A stretch of 64,000 nt of DNA from Bacillota bacterium (GCA_023415775.1 JAEZJM010000029.1:1-64000), one strand, 5' to 3'. Positions 1 through 7,982 are shown, counted from the stretch's first letter. Notes: generated by a model not told the origin, from the letters alone. A program made the numbers and translations.

Positions 1-971
1 GCCTTCTCCTCCTCCCGGCCGCGCGTCGCCACCAGCGCCGCCAGCTCGGCCAGCAGCGCCGCCTGCCTCGCCCGCGCCAGCTCGCGGCGCGCCCCGTCCA
101 CCGCCGGCCCCTGCGACTCCAGCCCGGCCAGAGCCTGCGTCGCCTTCTCCCCGTCGGCAAAAAGCTCCTCCAGCCGCCTGGCCGTCGCCAGCCTCTCCTG
201 GGCGGTCCCGAGCGCCAACCGCGCCTCCGCCGCCTCGGCCGACAGCGCCAGCAGCCGCGCCGTATCGCCCGCCAGCCTCACCGTCAGCTCATCCGCCGAC
301 TCCGCCGCCGACTCCTGCAGCAGCCAGTCCCGCCTGCGGGCCAGCTCCTTCGCCGCCTCCTCCACCGCCCTCGCCGCCTGCTTGAAAAACTCCTCGATCC
401 GGCGGTACAGCTCAGTCTGAAAAAGCGTCGCCAAAATCTCCTCGCGTTCGGCCGACCTGGCCAGCAGCAGCCGGCGGAACTCGCCCTGCGGCAGCACCAC
501 CACCTGACGGAACTGAGTATACTTAAAGCCCAGCAGCCCCTCCAGCGTCTCGGTCACGCGGTCCGACCCGCTCGCCGCCACCGTGCCCTCGTCATCCGCC
601 GCCAGCCCCGTCCGCTTCCACAGCGTCGCCGCCGGCGGCAGCTTCGTCGTCCCCGTCCCACGCCGCTTCAGCACCTCCTGCTCCGGCGCGCGGCGCACGC
701 GGTACACCTCCGCCCCCAGCGCGAAATCGAACGTCACCTCCGTCGCCACCGACGGCTCCACATAATCGCTCCGCATCTGGCGGCCGTCCCGCTCCGCCCC
801 GCTCGTCCTGCCGAACAGCGCGAAACACATCGCGTCCAGGATCGTTGTCTTCCCCGCCCCCGTCGGGCCGTGGATAAGAAACAGCGACCTCTCCCCCAGG
901 CGGCCGAAATCGACCCGCTCCGTCCCGGCGTAAGAGCCGAACGCCGACATCGTAATCGCCAGCGGCTTCAT
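1..971 (-). CDS. sbcC: Exonuclease subunit SbcC, N-terminal part (cut by window edge)
   Basis: SbcC is the SMC-like ATPase of the SbcCD nuclease, which opens hairpins and cleans DNA ends. Reading the minus strand from ATG at 971 gives MKPLAITMSAFGSYAG, then a Walker A motif (GPTGAGKTT, about residue 34) followed by DAMCFALFGRT, as in the Rad50/SbcC family. The frame stays open to position 1 and becomes Ala/Glu/Arg-rich, as expected for the start of the coiled coil. About 323 residues are visible; Walker B and the C-terminal lobe lie outside the window. The start codon overlaps the sbcD stop by four bases (ATGA), so the two genes are translationally coupled. Confidence 0.93.
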   Translation of the reverse strand, partial: MKPLAITMSAFGSYAGTERVDFGRLGERSLFLIHGPTGAGKTTILDAMCFALFGRTSGAERDGRQMRSDYVEPSVATEVTFDFALGAEVYRVRRAPEQEVLKRRGTGTTKLPPAATLWKRTGLAADDEGTVAASGSDRVTETLEGLLGFKYTQFRQVVVLPQGEFRRLLLARSAEREEILATLFQTELYRRIEEFFKQAARAVEEAAKELARRRDWLLQESAAESADELTVRLAGDTARLLALSAEAAEARLALGTAQERLATARRLEELFADGEKATQALAGLESQGPAVDGARRELARARQAALLAELAALVATRGREEEK

Positions 972-2116
972 GCCCCCACCTCCCGCTCCCGGCGACCGAA
1001 CGCCTCGATCAGCCCCGCGGCCGCGACCTCCTCAGCCTCGCTCAGCCCCCGGCCAGTCACCTGGGCGAAAAACGCCGCAAACAGCTCCGCCTCGCTCTGG
1101 CGGCGGTGGTCGGTCCGCGCCGTCGTCTCAGTAGCCGCCGCCTTATCCTCGAAAATACGGTGCAGCACATTGGGATACACCCGGCGCAGCTTGCCCATCG
1201 GATCGAGCAGCGCCCCCGCGTCCTTCAGCTTCACCGCGATATAATCGTCCGCCCGCGCGTCAGCCGCACCGGCGGCGACGATCTCGTCCAAAAAGCCCTC
1301 CACGCAGCGCACATCCCGCCGCGGCGTCAGAGCCACCTCCTCCACCGTCGCCTTCCCCGCCGCGTCCAGCTCCACCAGCGCCACCGACTTGCCGTGCCCC
1401 GCCTCCGCGAACGAATACTTCAGCAGCGACCCCGAATAGCGGATATGCGCCCCGCCCGCCTGCTGGGGCCGATGCAGGTGCCCCAGCGCCACATAATCGA
1501 ACCCGGCGAACACCGCCGCGCCCACCGTCGGCACCGCGCCCACCGCCAGCGGCCGCTCCGACTCGCTCGTCAGAGCGCCGGCCACAAACGCGTGCGCCAC
1601 CGCCACCTTACGGGCGCCGGCCGGCACAGCCGCACAGGCCCGCGCCGTCAGCGCCGCCATCGCCGCCTCGTGCCCGGCCGCCTCCACCCCCAGCAGCTCG
1701 CGCACCACCGCCGGCTCGGCGTAAGGGATGGGGCAAAAATACACCGGTCCGTGCTCATCCGCCACCACCACCGGCGCCGCCTCGGCCGCCACCTGCCCGG
1801 CCACATGCAGCTTCTGCCTCGCCAGCACCCGCCCGCCGAAGCCCAGCCGCTCGGGGCTGTCGTGATTGCCCGCGATCATGATCACCGGCACCCCGCAATC
1901 GAGCGCCAGCCTTGCCAGCGTCTCGCCCAGCAGGCTCACCGCCTCCGGCGGCGGCACCGCCCGGTCGTACACATCGCCCGCGATCACAATCGCGTCCGGC
2001 CGCGTATCCTTCGCCAGCGCCACGAACTGCTCCAGCACGTACGCCTGGTCGTCCGTCAGATGGAGATTATAAAAAATGCGGCCCAGATGCCAGTCCGCCG
2101 TATGCAAAAACCTCAC
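968..2116 (-). CDS. sbcD: Exonuclease subunit SbcD (Mre11-type phosphoesterase)
   Basis: SbcD is the metal-dependent nuclease subunit of SbcCD. The 382-residue product carries the calcineurin-like phosphoesterase motifs in order: DWHLG near residue 8, GDVYDR near 47, GNHDSPERL near 83, and GHLHRPQ near 212, which supply the di-metal ligands. Length matches the family. The start is GTG at 2116, chosen because GGAGGTGGGACT precedes it and MRFLHTADWH matches the usual N-terminus. It lies 19 bases downstream of the flavodoxin-type reductase gene and overlaps sbcC by 4 bases, so the three form one transcription unit. Confidence 0.96.
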   Translation of the reverse strand: MRFLHTADWHLGRIFYNLHLTDDQAYVLEQFVALAKDTRPDAIVIAGDVYDRAVPPPEAVSLLGETLARLALDCGVPVIMIAGNHDSPERLGFGGRVLARQKLHVAGQVAAEAAPVVVADEHGPVYFCPIPYAEPAVVRELLGVEAAGHEAAMAALTARACAAVPAGARKVAVAHAFVAGALTSESERPLAVGAVPTVGAAVFAGFDYVALGHLHRPQQAGGAHIRYSGSLLKYSFAEAGHGKSVALVELDAAGKATVEEVALTPRRDVRCVEGFLDEIVAAGAADARADDYIAVKLKDAGALLDPMGKLRRVYPNVLHRIFEDKAAATETTARTDHRRQSEAELFAAFFAQVTGRGLSEAEEVAAAGLIEAFGRREREVGA

Positions 2117-2135
2117 AGTCCCACCTCCGCGCCCC

Positions 2136-2969
2136 TTATCGCCTTACCCACCAGTCCGGCGTCCCGTAAGGCTTCCTGCGCCGGAAAAGCTCCTCCCGCT
2201 CCGCGATATACCGCCGCTTTATCTCCTCCAGCAGCGCCGCGTGCTCCGCCTTGCCCGCCGGCGAAAACCGCTCGTGGCCGCCGGCGAACTCGACCGTTAC
2301 CTGTCCGTCCTTCACCTTCAGCTCTCCCCGGGCGTCGCACATCACACAGCGCACCGCGCCGCTAGGGGCGATCTGCAGCACACTGCTCCCGCAGTCCCGG
2401 CACGTATGCACCCCCGGAAGCGACAAGTCGGTCTCCCCGCCCGTCAGCCGCCCGGCCAAAGCCCGCGCCTCGGCCAGCACCTCCGGCCGCGCCGCCTCCC
2501 CAGGGCTGGCGGCCTGCACCAGCATGCTCCCCGCCACCTCCAGATGGAGGAACCGGGCGAAATTCATCACCATCTCCCGGCCGTATCCCTCCCAGCCGGG
2601 GATGCCGTACGACACCGCCGTCACGCACCGCTTGCCCGCGAAATCGGCGTAATTCGCCAACACCGCGATCAGCCGGTCGCCCACCGCCTTCACGCTCGTA
2701 TGCGCACCCAGGAAATACACCGGAGCCGCGATGATCACCGCGTCCGCCGCCTTGATCCGCTCCAGCAGAAACGCCAGATCGTCCTTTATCACGCAGCCCG
2801 CCTCCGCCGGCAGACACGCATAGCAGGCCCGGCACGGCTCGATATTTAGCTCCGTCAGGCGGATCATCTCCCTCTCGGTATCCGCCGGCAACGCCGCCAG
2901 CATCTCCCTCGCCAGGATCTCCGAATTGCCCAGCTTCCTAGGCGAACCGATAAGCGCCAAAACTCTCAA
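2136..2969 (-). CDS. Flavodoxin-family NAD(P)H-dependent FMN reductase
   Basis: A flavoprotein of the NADPH-dependent FMN reductase/iron-sulfur flavoprotein group. The N-terminus RVLALIGSPRK is the FMN phosphate-binding loop. A Cys cluster (PCRACYACLP...GC) follows near residue 50, as in members that hold a Fe-S cluster or reactive Cys. A second cluster near residue 200 (CRDCG...CVMC) looks like a small zinc ribbon. I start at TTG 2969, which has GGAGG seven bases upstream and leaves 277 residues. A longer frame to 3089 would translate repeat-family A DNA and is rejected. Substrate unknown. It leads the sbcDC transcription unit, with no evident functional link. Confidence 0.85.
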   Translation of the reverse strand: MRVLALIGSPRKLGNSEILAREMLAALPADTEREMIRLTELNIEPCRACYACLPAEAGCVIKDDLAFLLERIKAADAVIIAAPVYFLGAHTSVKAVGDRLIAVLANYADFAGKRCVTAVSYGIPGWEGYGREMVMNFARFLHLEVAGSMLVQAASPGEAARPEVLAEARALAGRLTGGETDLSLPGVHTCRDCGSSVLQIAPSGAVRCVMCDARGELKVKDGQVTVEFAGGHERFSPAGKAEHAALLEEIKRRYIAEREELFRRRKPYGTPDWWVRR

Positions 2970-2999
2970 AAGTATTTCCTCCAATTCAATGGATTGTCC

Positions 3000-3104
3000 T
3001 AAAAAGTCCATCTGCGGCGTTGCTCCTCGAACACTTCCTCGGCGTACGACCAAGTACGCCTGCGTCGTGTTCTCCAGTGCGCCTTGCATCTGGAGCTTTT
3101 TAAA
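3000..3104 (-). repeat. Palindromic repeat family A, copy 1 (reversed)
   Basis: About 105 bp whose reverse strand carries the conserved blocks AAGGCGCACTGGAG and GAGGAGCAACGCCGCAGATG seen in six other copies. The outer arms (TAAAAAGTCCA and TGGAGCTTTTTA) pair with each other. The core GGCGTAC...GTACGCC forms the tip of the hairpin. It sits just upstream of the TTG start of the FMN reductase gene. Confidence 0.8.
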
Positions 3105-3260
3105 ACAATCGTATATATTCCGGTTGCCTTAGTCTTTGCTTGCCTTATTTCGCCCCCGTCCCCCCTTCTTCCTTGTCAGCGGCCGCCATATATCCTCTTG
3201 CCCGTCCACAGTTACCCGTAGTACAATGGTCGTGTAAATCCCGCCAAAGGGGAGAACGCC

Positions 3261-3512
3261 ATGCCCGAAATCACCTTCATTTCCGACTACTGGTGGCGCT
3301 ACTTCATCTACGGCGCCCTCTTCCACACCGCCGCCGTCACCCCCGCCTGCAAGACCGAGCGCCACGCCACCGCCTTCCGCGTCGCCGGCTACGGCATCGG
3401 CGCCATCCCCGTCCTCCTGCGCGAAGGCGTCCTCCCGGCCGTCCTCATGCTCGTCTTCCTCTACGGGTTTTCGTTCGCCATCAATTACTTCAAAGGCTTC
3501 TTCACCAAGTAG
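3261..3512 (+). CDS. Small hypothetical protein, 83 aa, one or two hydrophobic segments
   Basis: I do not recognise the family. The ATG at 3261 is preceded by AAAGGGGAG at good spacing, and the gene ends at a clear terminator. The product is aromatic-rich at the N-terminus (DYWWRYFIYG) and has a hydrophobic stretch near residues 55-75 (GVLPAVLMLVFLYGFSFAI) that could span the membrane. The end FFTK is basic. It stands alone between repeat A1 and the terminator. Codon use matches the GC-rich neighbours. Confidence 0.7.
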   Translation: MPEITFISDYWWRYFIYGALFHTAAVTPACKTERHATAFRVAGYGIGAIPVLLREGVLPAVLMLVFLYGFSFAINYFKGFFTK

Positions 3513-3528
3513 TCCGCTCCTTACACAG

Positions 3529-3555
3529 AAAACCGGCGCCCGTGGCGCCGGTTTT
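3529..3555 (+). terminator. Rho-independent terminator
   Basis: AAAACCGGCGCC, loop CGT, GGCGCCGGTTTT: a perfect 12-bp stem with A and T flanks, 16 bases after the stop of the 83-aa gene. Usable from both strands. Confidence 0.9.
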
Positions 3556-3637
3556 ATAATTTATCGCCGCGTTCTGGAGAAACTAACGCCGGAGGCAAAA
3601 ATGCCGCCGACCGATAACATCACCGGGAGGTAAGACA

Positions 3638-3766
3638 ATGGACGACCAAACCCCGGCCACCGCCGAGCAGGACGATCCTCACGCCAAGGCCTACATCCGC
3701 AAAACCGACAACTCCACGCCGACCGTGTATCCGTCGGTGGAGTACGTCAACCGGACTGAACCATAA
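3638..3766 (+). CDS. Small hydrophilic protein, 42 aa
   Basis: ATG at 3638 follows GGGAGGTAAGACA, a strong ribosome binding site. The product begins MDDQTPATAEQDDPHAK and ends VEYVNRTEP. It has no hydrophobic segment and no known domain. It is the first of three short polar ORFs in a row (3638, 3792, 3976), each with its own start signal or close spacing. The real coding signal is the Shine-Dalgarno sequence; homologues cannot be checked here. Confidence 0.55.
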   Translation: MDDQTPATAEQDDPHAKAYIRKTDNSTPTVYPSVEYVNRTEP

Positions 3767-3791
3767 CCTAATTCTTTACGGAGGTGACGAA

Positions 3792-3971
3792 ATGGTAGAC
3801 GTCAACATCACCGACAAAGGCCGCCGCGACGGCAAGCAGCCCGGCCATGCCCCCTGGGGCGGCAAGCAGGCCGACCTGCTCTCCGACCCCAAGGCCACCG
3901 CCGTCTTCCCGCCCACCGAAAAAGTGACCGCCGTCCCCAAGGAAAATACCACCGAAAGCGACGAGGGATAA
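3792..3971 (+). CDS. Small hydrophilic protein, 59 aa
   Basis: ATG at 3792 follows ACGGAGGTGACGAA, an excellent ribosome binding site. The product begins MVDVNITDKGRRDGKQPGHA and is rich in Lys, Asp, Thr and Pro, with no membrane segment. It lies 25 bases after the 42-aa ORF and 4 bases before the 35-aa ORF. The function is unknown; the style resembles the 36-aa peptide at 9172 (Lys/Ser/Pro-rich, with the same type of start signal). Confidence 0.55.
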   Translation: MVDVNITDKGRRDGKQPGHAPWGGKQADLLSDPKATAVFPPTEKVTAVPKENTTESDEG

Positions 3972-3975
3972 CAAC

Positions 3976-4083
3976 ATGAAAAACAGCGGCGAACAGCACG
4001 ACAAAGACGGCCAGGAATCCGGCCGCGCCTCGACCATGGTCAAAAACGCAGGGAACAGGAAAATAGCCCCAAGAACGAAATAA
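3976..4083 (+). CDS. Very small polar ORF, 35 aa
   Basis: ATG at 3976 begins four bases after the preceding stop, consistent with coupling, but there is no separate ribosome binding site. The product begins MKNSGEQHDKDGQESGR. Its last 60 bases are repeated, with changes, at 4900-4960, so this stretch was involved in a local duplication. Coding status is uncertain. Confidence 0.35.
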   Translation: MKNSGEQHDKDGQESGRASTMVKNAGNRKIAPRTK

Positions 4084-4110
4084 GCTTATGCAGTCCGCGG
4101 AAAACGCAGG

Positions 4111-4440
4111 CTGTTAGCCGAAGCTCCGGCCGAACGCGCCCTAGGGCCCGGGCCGACACAGCCGTACCGTCGCCAACAGTCTCCGTGATTGATGGCTCCT
4201 CGCCCGGCCGTCCATAGCCGGGCTTACGTTCGTGTTACCGGCCTTCAAGCTCAACGGCGCGGTAACGGCCTCCGCAACGGCGCAGTACGCCTGCGTTCTC
4301 CGCCGCCTATGATGCGCCCTAAAAAAATTTTTCCTAAAAACGCCGCTTTCGACGAAAAGTGGACTTTTAGTGGACTGTCTGACAAAAAAGCGTGATATGA
4401 TGATATCGTCAAGAAGACCGCCAAGGGCGGCCAGGGTAAA
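4111..4440 (+). repeat. Repeat family C, copy 1, ending in a promoter-like segment
   Basis: A ~330-bp element matched at 19471-19806. The last ~90 bases are nearly identical in both copies. They contain two AGTGGACT direct repeats 11 bp apart, then CTGACA (TTGACA in copy 2), then GATATGATGATATC, and finally a GACCGCC...GGCGGCC hairpin. The upstream part is diverged and full of short GC palindromes, including AACGGCGCGGTAACGGCC. No ORF in it is convincing. Confidence 0.65.
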
Positions 4441-4499
4441 GTGTTCGCCCCTTATAATCCCGTTTGGGACGGTACAACTTCTGATTAGTTAAACTTCAA

Positions 4500-4542
4500 G
4501 CAGGCTTGAGGGGGATACAATTAACCTCCCCCTTAAGCCTGC
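4500..4542. other. Strong hairpin
   Basis: GCAGGCTTGAGGGGG and CCCCCTTAAGCCTGC form a ~15-bp stem around a 12-base AT-rich loop. It lies between repeat C1 and the small membrane-protein gene. There is no T-run, so it may be an attenuator or structural element rather than a simple terminator. Confidence 0.55.
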
Positions 4543-4633
4543 GAAAATATATAGCATTTTAAAAACGAATATTATATCATGATACTAGACAATAATTTCC
4601 ACACTCAAACATTTCGTTTGCGGGGTGGCATGC

Positions 4634-4834
4634 ATGAACTTGCGAAAAATCGCATGGATTGTTTGGGTATATATTTTCCCTTTCGTTGCAGGAGCAAACC
4701 TTAGCGGTTATCTATCCGACGGTAACTTTACGGAAGAATATCGGTCAACGGTGCGCTGGTCAGCTACTCTGCTTTTTATGCTTGTTTTCTATGTGCTTGG
4801 CAAGATATTTTCCAAATGGCAGGACAAAAATTGA
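4634..4834 (+). CDS. Small membrane protein, 66 aa, two predicted TM helices
   Basis: Unrecognised. It begins MNLRKIAWIVWVYIFPFVAG and has a second hydrophobic segment (ATLLFMLVFYVLGKIF) near residues 42-58, with a Lys-rich end. A positively charged start and two helices suggest a small inner-membrane protein. ATG 4634 is preceded by GGGGTGG; an in-frame GTG at 4625 lacks a ribosome binding site. It is AT-richer than its surroundings and lies between a near-duplicate pair of 60-bp segments (4021-4083 and 4900-4960), so it may have arrived with an insertion. A terminator follows at once. Confidence 0.6.
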   Translation: MNLRKIAWIVWVYIFPFVAGANLSGYLSDGNFTEEYRSTVRWSATLLFMLVFYVLGKIFSKWQDKN

Positions 4835-4846
4835 GCTATCGCAGTA

Positions 4847-4877
4847 AAATCCCGGACTTTCGTCCGGGATTTTTTTA
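4847..4877 (+). terminator. Rho-independent terminator
   Basis: AAATCCCGGAC, loop TTTC, GTCCGGGATTTTTTT: a perfect stem with a T-run, 12 bases after the stop of the 66-aa membrane protein. Confidence 0.92.
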
Positions 4878-4899
4878 TTTGGCCCACCTTACGCCACCC

Positions 4900-4960
4900 G
4901 GCCGCGCCTCGACCATGGTCAAAAACGCCGGTAACAAAAATTGACCCGAGAACGAAATAA
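4900..4960 (+). repeat. Diverged duplicate of 4021-4083
   Basis: GGCCGCGCCTCGACCATGGT and the following AAAAACGC are shared with the 3' end of the 35-aa ORF. The copy here picks up an in-frame TGA but keeps the distal AGAACGAAATAA. The two copies bracket about 816 bp holding repeat C1 and the small membrane gene. Confidence 0.7.
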
Positions 4961-5075
4961 CGATTGGCCTCTTCCCGGATAAAACGAGCGTTCCGGCATC
5001 GGCCTTGCCCCCCGCTACGACGACGGCCTTACTAGCACAAAACGCCGTCGTTATCACTCGGCGTTTTGGCTCTCT

Positions 5076-5256
5076 GCTAAGCTCGTCGCCGACAGCACCG
5101 CACCACCGTCCGAATCGCATCCGGCTAAGCGGGCGGTTCTCGCCGCCGTCCATGGCGGCTCGCGCGGTGCTGTACCCGCAGGGGGCAGGCCGCCCCTCTA
5201 ACCGCTGAAGCGCTAAGAGGGGCGCACTTACAGGCTCTCTCGCTAAGTAGCGGCCG
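5076..5256 (+). repeat. Palindromic repeat family B, copy 1, with a nested hairpin module
   Basis: Conserved blocks: CTAAGCTCGTCGCCGACAGC, the pairing arms ACAGCACCGC and GCGGTGCTGT, the inner GCCGCCGTCCATGGCGGC, and the end CTCTCTCGCTAAGTAGCGGC. These are shared with 15181-15328 and 23152-23303. Unlike those copies, this one carries an extra ~60 bp (5171-5229). From 4961 to 5506 I see no convincing gene. Confidence 0.75.
5171..5229 (+). repeat. Nested hairpin module D, copy 1
   Basis: Stem GCCCCTCT/AGAGGGGC (5190-5197 and 5214-5221) around the 16-base loop AACCGCTGAAGCGCTA. The same loop with a different but still pairing stem (GCAGTTCT/AGAACTGC) occurs inside repeat A6. The flanks ACCCG...GGGYAGGCCGC and GCGCAC are also shared. 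Confidence 0.75.
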
Positions 5257-5506
5257 TCGTCTCCGCTTCAAGGGGGCTGCCCCCAACGCCGGAACGCCTG
5301 CCCTTTGTTATCCATGTCTTTTTATACAACGAGAGCCCGCGAAATTCGTGGGCTCTCAGTCATTCCGTATTTACATGGTGGAGGCGAGCCTTACCGAATC
5401 GTATTTACAACTTCTATCGAATCCTACCGTCATAAAGCTAGTATGACATCAAGGTAAACACGCTTTCTTCTTCGAGCTATCTTGACGCATGCAGCCACTG
5501 CCAATA

Positions 5507-6637
5507 TTAAATTCCATAGATATAAAGCCTTTTACCACTAGCCACTGCGTCGTCAATGGATGAAATAAGCTTTCTGTTAATATCTTTCAGTTGCGCCAAC
5601 CATTCTGCCCAATGGATTTCCCAATCATCAAAGCACCTGATTAATGTTAAAATGAACCTTGTTTTCACGGCATGGTCAATGAAATCATCATACCGGTGAA
5701 TTTTGTTTAAATCACCGAAGGATTCGATCAATACATCTTTCACTTGTTTCATTTCGCTCGAGGAATATTCAAACTCTCCATGTATGGAAAAATTAGGGAA
5801 AAGAGAGGCAAAGCAACGATAAAACTCAATAAAAACAGAATCTTCTAGATACCATGAATCTGAATTCCAAAATTTATGGTCATCTGCGTTCTCGGCAAAG
5901 TAAAATTCAATATAAGTTCCTCCGATTATACCCTTTTCTAGTGCAATCAGTGGAGCCCGCCTCAAATCAGGTGCATATTTCCTATAATTTTGATAATCCT
6001 TCCGAGCTTCTGTCCATCTCTTTAATTGTATATAAAGTTCGCCCCGCCTATTATATAGCTTCCAGTTATCCGGCTGTAAAGAACCAACCTTCTCATAGTC
6101 TCCCAAAGCTGAGTTATATTGTTTTAGAAATCCAAAGCACTCACCGCGCTCGAGATAATACTCAGCATTCGCAGCTTCCACCTGTATGGCTTTATCATAA
6201 TACTGAATGGCGAGCGCATACTCTCGTTTTTCATACTTCAAAATGTCAGCCAAACCAAACGCAGCTTTTGAATTGGCGGGATTCATTTCGAGAACTTTAT
6301 TTAGATAGTGCCATGCATGCTTCATAGAATTATCTAATGAATAATAATGGCGGTAAGTCATCCCTAAATTGTATAATATATCCTCGTTATTAGAAGTTTG
6401 TTTGGATTTGTCTTCAAAGATTCTCACAGCCATATCCAAATCTTTGTCTTGATTATCATAGTCTTCTAACAAGCCATAAACCAAAGATCGTTTGTAATAA
6501 GCCTCACCATGAGTAGCATTATGCGTAATAGCACGACTATAAAAATCAAGAGCTTCTTCTAGACAGCTCTCTCTAAAGCACTGTTTATATTCCCGTATCG
6601 CTTGTTCCGCTTTAGTAAAAAAATTAATACTTGTCAT
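5507..6637 (-). CDS. Tetratricopeptide (TPR) repeat protein, 376 aa
   Basis: A protein-protein interaction scaffold. The first ~260 residues are consecutive TPR helices, with typical signatures such as EAYYKRSLVYGLLEDYD, AEYYLERGECFGFLKQY and WKLYNRRGELYIQLKRW. The last ~110 residues (from about AEDADDHKFW on) are a separate aromatic-rich region with no motif I recognise. ATG 6637 is chosen because AAAGGAAC lies just upstream. A longer frame to 6775 would overlap the neighbouring gene. It is 13 bases downstream of the zinc-ribbon gene, so the two are co-transcribed. Base composition is clearly AT-richer than the surrounding chromosome, suggesting acquisition. Confidence 0.85.
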   Translation of the reverse strand: MTSINFFTKAEQAIREYKQCFRESCLEEALDFYSRAITHNATHGEAYYKRSLVYGLLEDYDNQDKDLDMAVRIFEDKSKQTSNNEDILYNLGMTYRHYYSLDNSMKHAWHYLNKVLEMNPANSKAAFGLADILKYEKREYALAIQYYDKAIQVEAANAEYYLERGECFGFLKQYNSALGDYEKVGSLQPDNWKLYNRRGELYIQLKRWTEARKDYQNYRKYAPDLRRAPLIALEKGIIGGTYIEFYFAENADDHKFWNSDSWYLEDSVFIEFYRCFASLFPNFSIHGEFEYSSSEMKQVKDVLIESFGDLNKIHRYDDFIDHAVKTRFILTLIRCFDDWEIHWAEWLAQLKDINRKLISSIDDAVASGKRLYIYGI

Positions 6638-6650
6638 TTTAACGGTTCCT

Positions 6651-6890
6651 TTATTTGTAGAATTCATGAAATGGGGTTTCAGGCCGATTACCGCAAAACG
6701 GGCAACCGGCGTCTCCACAACTGTGACCTGCCCATTCGTTGCAATTCGGACAGAAGTTACAATCATATTTATCAAAGTAAACCAGAGGATAGTTGCACGT
6801 CTCGCACCTCTCTTTCAAAATAACTCCACCGATTCTCCATTTGCCGCATAATACGACTTCTCTCTTTTTCCTTTTCTCCCAAATCTTCAT
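6651..6890 (-). CDS. Small zinc-ribbon protein, up to 79 aa
   Basis: It contains CETCNYPL near residue 29, CNFCPNC near 44-50 and CGDAGCPFCG near 58-67, i.e. several CxxC knuckles typical of zinc-binding ribbons. Two starts are possible: ATG at 6890 (weak upstream signal), or a TTG just before KERCETC, which is preceded by GGTGGAG at ideal spacing and would give a ~54-residue protein beginning at the first knuckle. It is directly upstream of the TPR gene (13-base gap), so the products may act together. Function unknown. Confidence 0.65.
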   Translation of the reverse strand: MKIWEKRKKREVVLCGKWRIGGVILKERCETCNYPLVYFDKYDCNFCPNCNEWAGHSCGDAGCPFCGNRPETPFHEFYK

Positions 6891-6955
6891 GTCATCGCCG
6901 TTGGTCTACCAACATCTCTAATTTTAGTTCGTCTAATATCATAAACGATCTCACA

Positions 6956-7040
6956 GACTCGCAGGGACGGTCCTTTCGAGTCTTATTTACGTGAGACTCA
7001 CGGGTGAGACTCACGGGGACGGTCCTTTGAGTCTTATTTA
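6956..7040. repeat. Pair of REP-like hairpins
   Basis: Two direct copies (6956-6989 and 7008-7040) of GACTCxCxGGGACGGTCCTTT followed by GAGTCTTATTTA. Copy 2 folds through AGACTCA/TGAGTCT, and GGAC/GTCC pair inside it. The motif resembles REP hairpins linked elsewhere in Firmicutes to TnpA-REP transposases (from memory, unverified). No transposase is present here. The rest of 6891-7100 holds no gene. Confidence 0.65.
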
Positions 7041-7100
7041 TGCCCTAGTAATTAGAGTCCTCCGCTTCCTTCGCAAAGGCGCGTCGTTCCTCATCTCCTC

Positions 7101-7982
7101 TTATATTCTTCCTGAGTTTTTGAAAGTGTACATTTGCTTATCTGCATCATGAACAAATTCATCTACGTTTTCATGCCTGCCTTGATCAAAAGTCGCAATA
7201 CCATAGCTGAAGAAAAGCTTGTCTTCCAGATCGTTCCCATATATGACCGGATTTCTCATAAATGCTGCTACAAACCCTTTTGCATCAGTTTCAGATTTAT
7301 TCAATAACACACATAGAAATTCATCGCCGCCTAAACGGATCAGGTATGATTCTTCCGGTATTAACTCATTGATTTTTATGCAAAACATTTTTAACGCTTT
7401 ATCACCTGTCGAGTGACCATAATTATCATTTATATATTTGAATTCATTAATATCGATATAAATAATGGTTACCGTTTTACATATTTTTACATCACCCTCT
7501 AGTTTTTCAAGTCCACTTCTTCGATTATATGCACCTGACAATCCATCATAATCCGCCAAGTATTGAATGCTTTCTATATTGGCCTTTTCCCGTGTAATGT
7601 CTCTAAGTATACCCACCAAGTGCTTTTCACCGGTAACAGGATGTCGGCTTAATGCCCCTGAATGCTGCAACCATAAAATACTGCCATCTTTTCTATAAAG
7701 TCTTGACTGCACATCAAAGCGACTAATTTCCCCCTTTACTATACGGTCGATTTCCTCATAATTTCTTTTTAAGTCATCCGGATGAAACTGAGCTTCTCTT
7801 TTTTTAATTGTGTCATATTCATCTGGCTCTAACCCCAAGCTTTTTCCTATAATAAAACTTTGCTCGGCTTCGCCAGTATCCAAATTAAAATCATAATAAT
7901 CAAGTCCTGAATCAGTGATTGCTTTTTTATATTTATTGATCTCATAAGTCAGCTCAGTTATTTGTTGTTCATAATCTTTCAT
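7101..7982 (-). CDS. PAS-GGDEF diguanylate cyclase, 293 aa
   Basis: Predicted to make cyclic di-GMP from two GTP. Residues ~15-135 form a PAS sensor with the typical ending HLVGILRDITREK. Residues ~140-290 are a GGDEF domain: DYDGLSGAYNRR opens it, DINEFKYINDNYGHSTGD carries the metal/substrate residues, and RLGGDEFL is the intact signature. The usual RxxD inhibitory site five residues upstream is replaced by EESY, so product inhibition is probably absent. There is no membrane segment, so it is cytoplasmic. A GAGGC lies a little upstream of ATG. AT-rich like the TPR gene beside it. Confidence 0.92.
   Translation of the reverse strand: MKDYEQQITELTYEINKYKKAITDSGLDYYDFNLDTGEAEQSFIIGKSLGLEPDEYDTIKKREAQFHPDDLKRNYEEIDRIVKGEISRFDVQSRLYRKDGSILWLQHSGALSRHPVTGEKHLVGILRDITREKANIESIQYLADYDGLSGAYNRRSGLEKLEGDVKICKTVTIIYIDINEFKYINDNYGHSTGDKALKMFCIKINELIPEESYLIRLGGDEFLCVLLNKSETDAKGFVAAFMRNPVIYGNDLEDKLFFSYGIATFDQGRHENVDEFVHDADKQMYTFKNSGRI

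Noticed and set aside
2970..3089. Longer start for the FMN reductase
   Set aside because: The extension translates repeat A1; the TTG at 2969 has GGAGG at correct spacing and begins at the conserved flavin loop.
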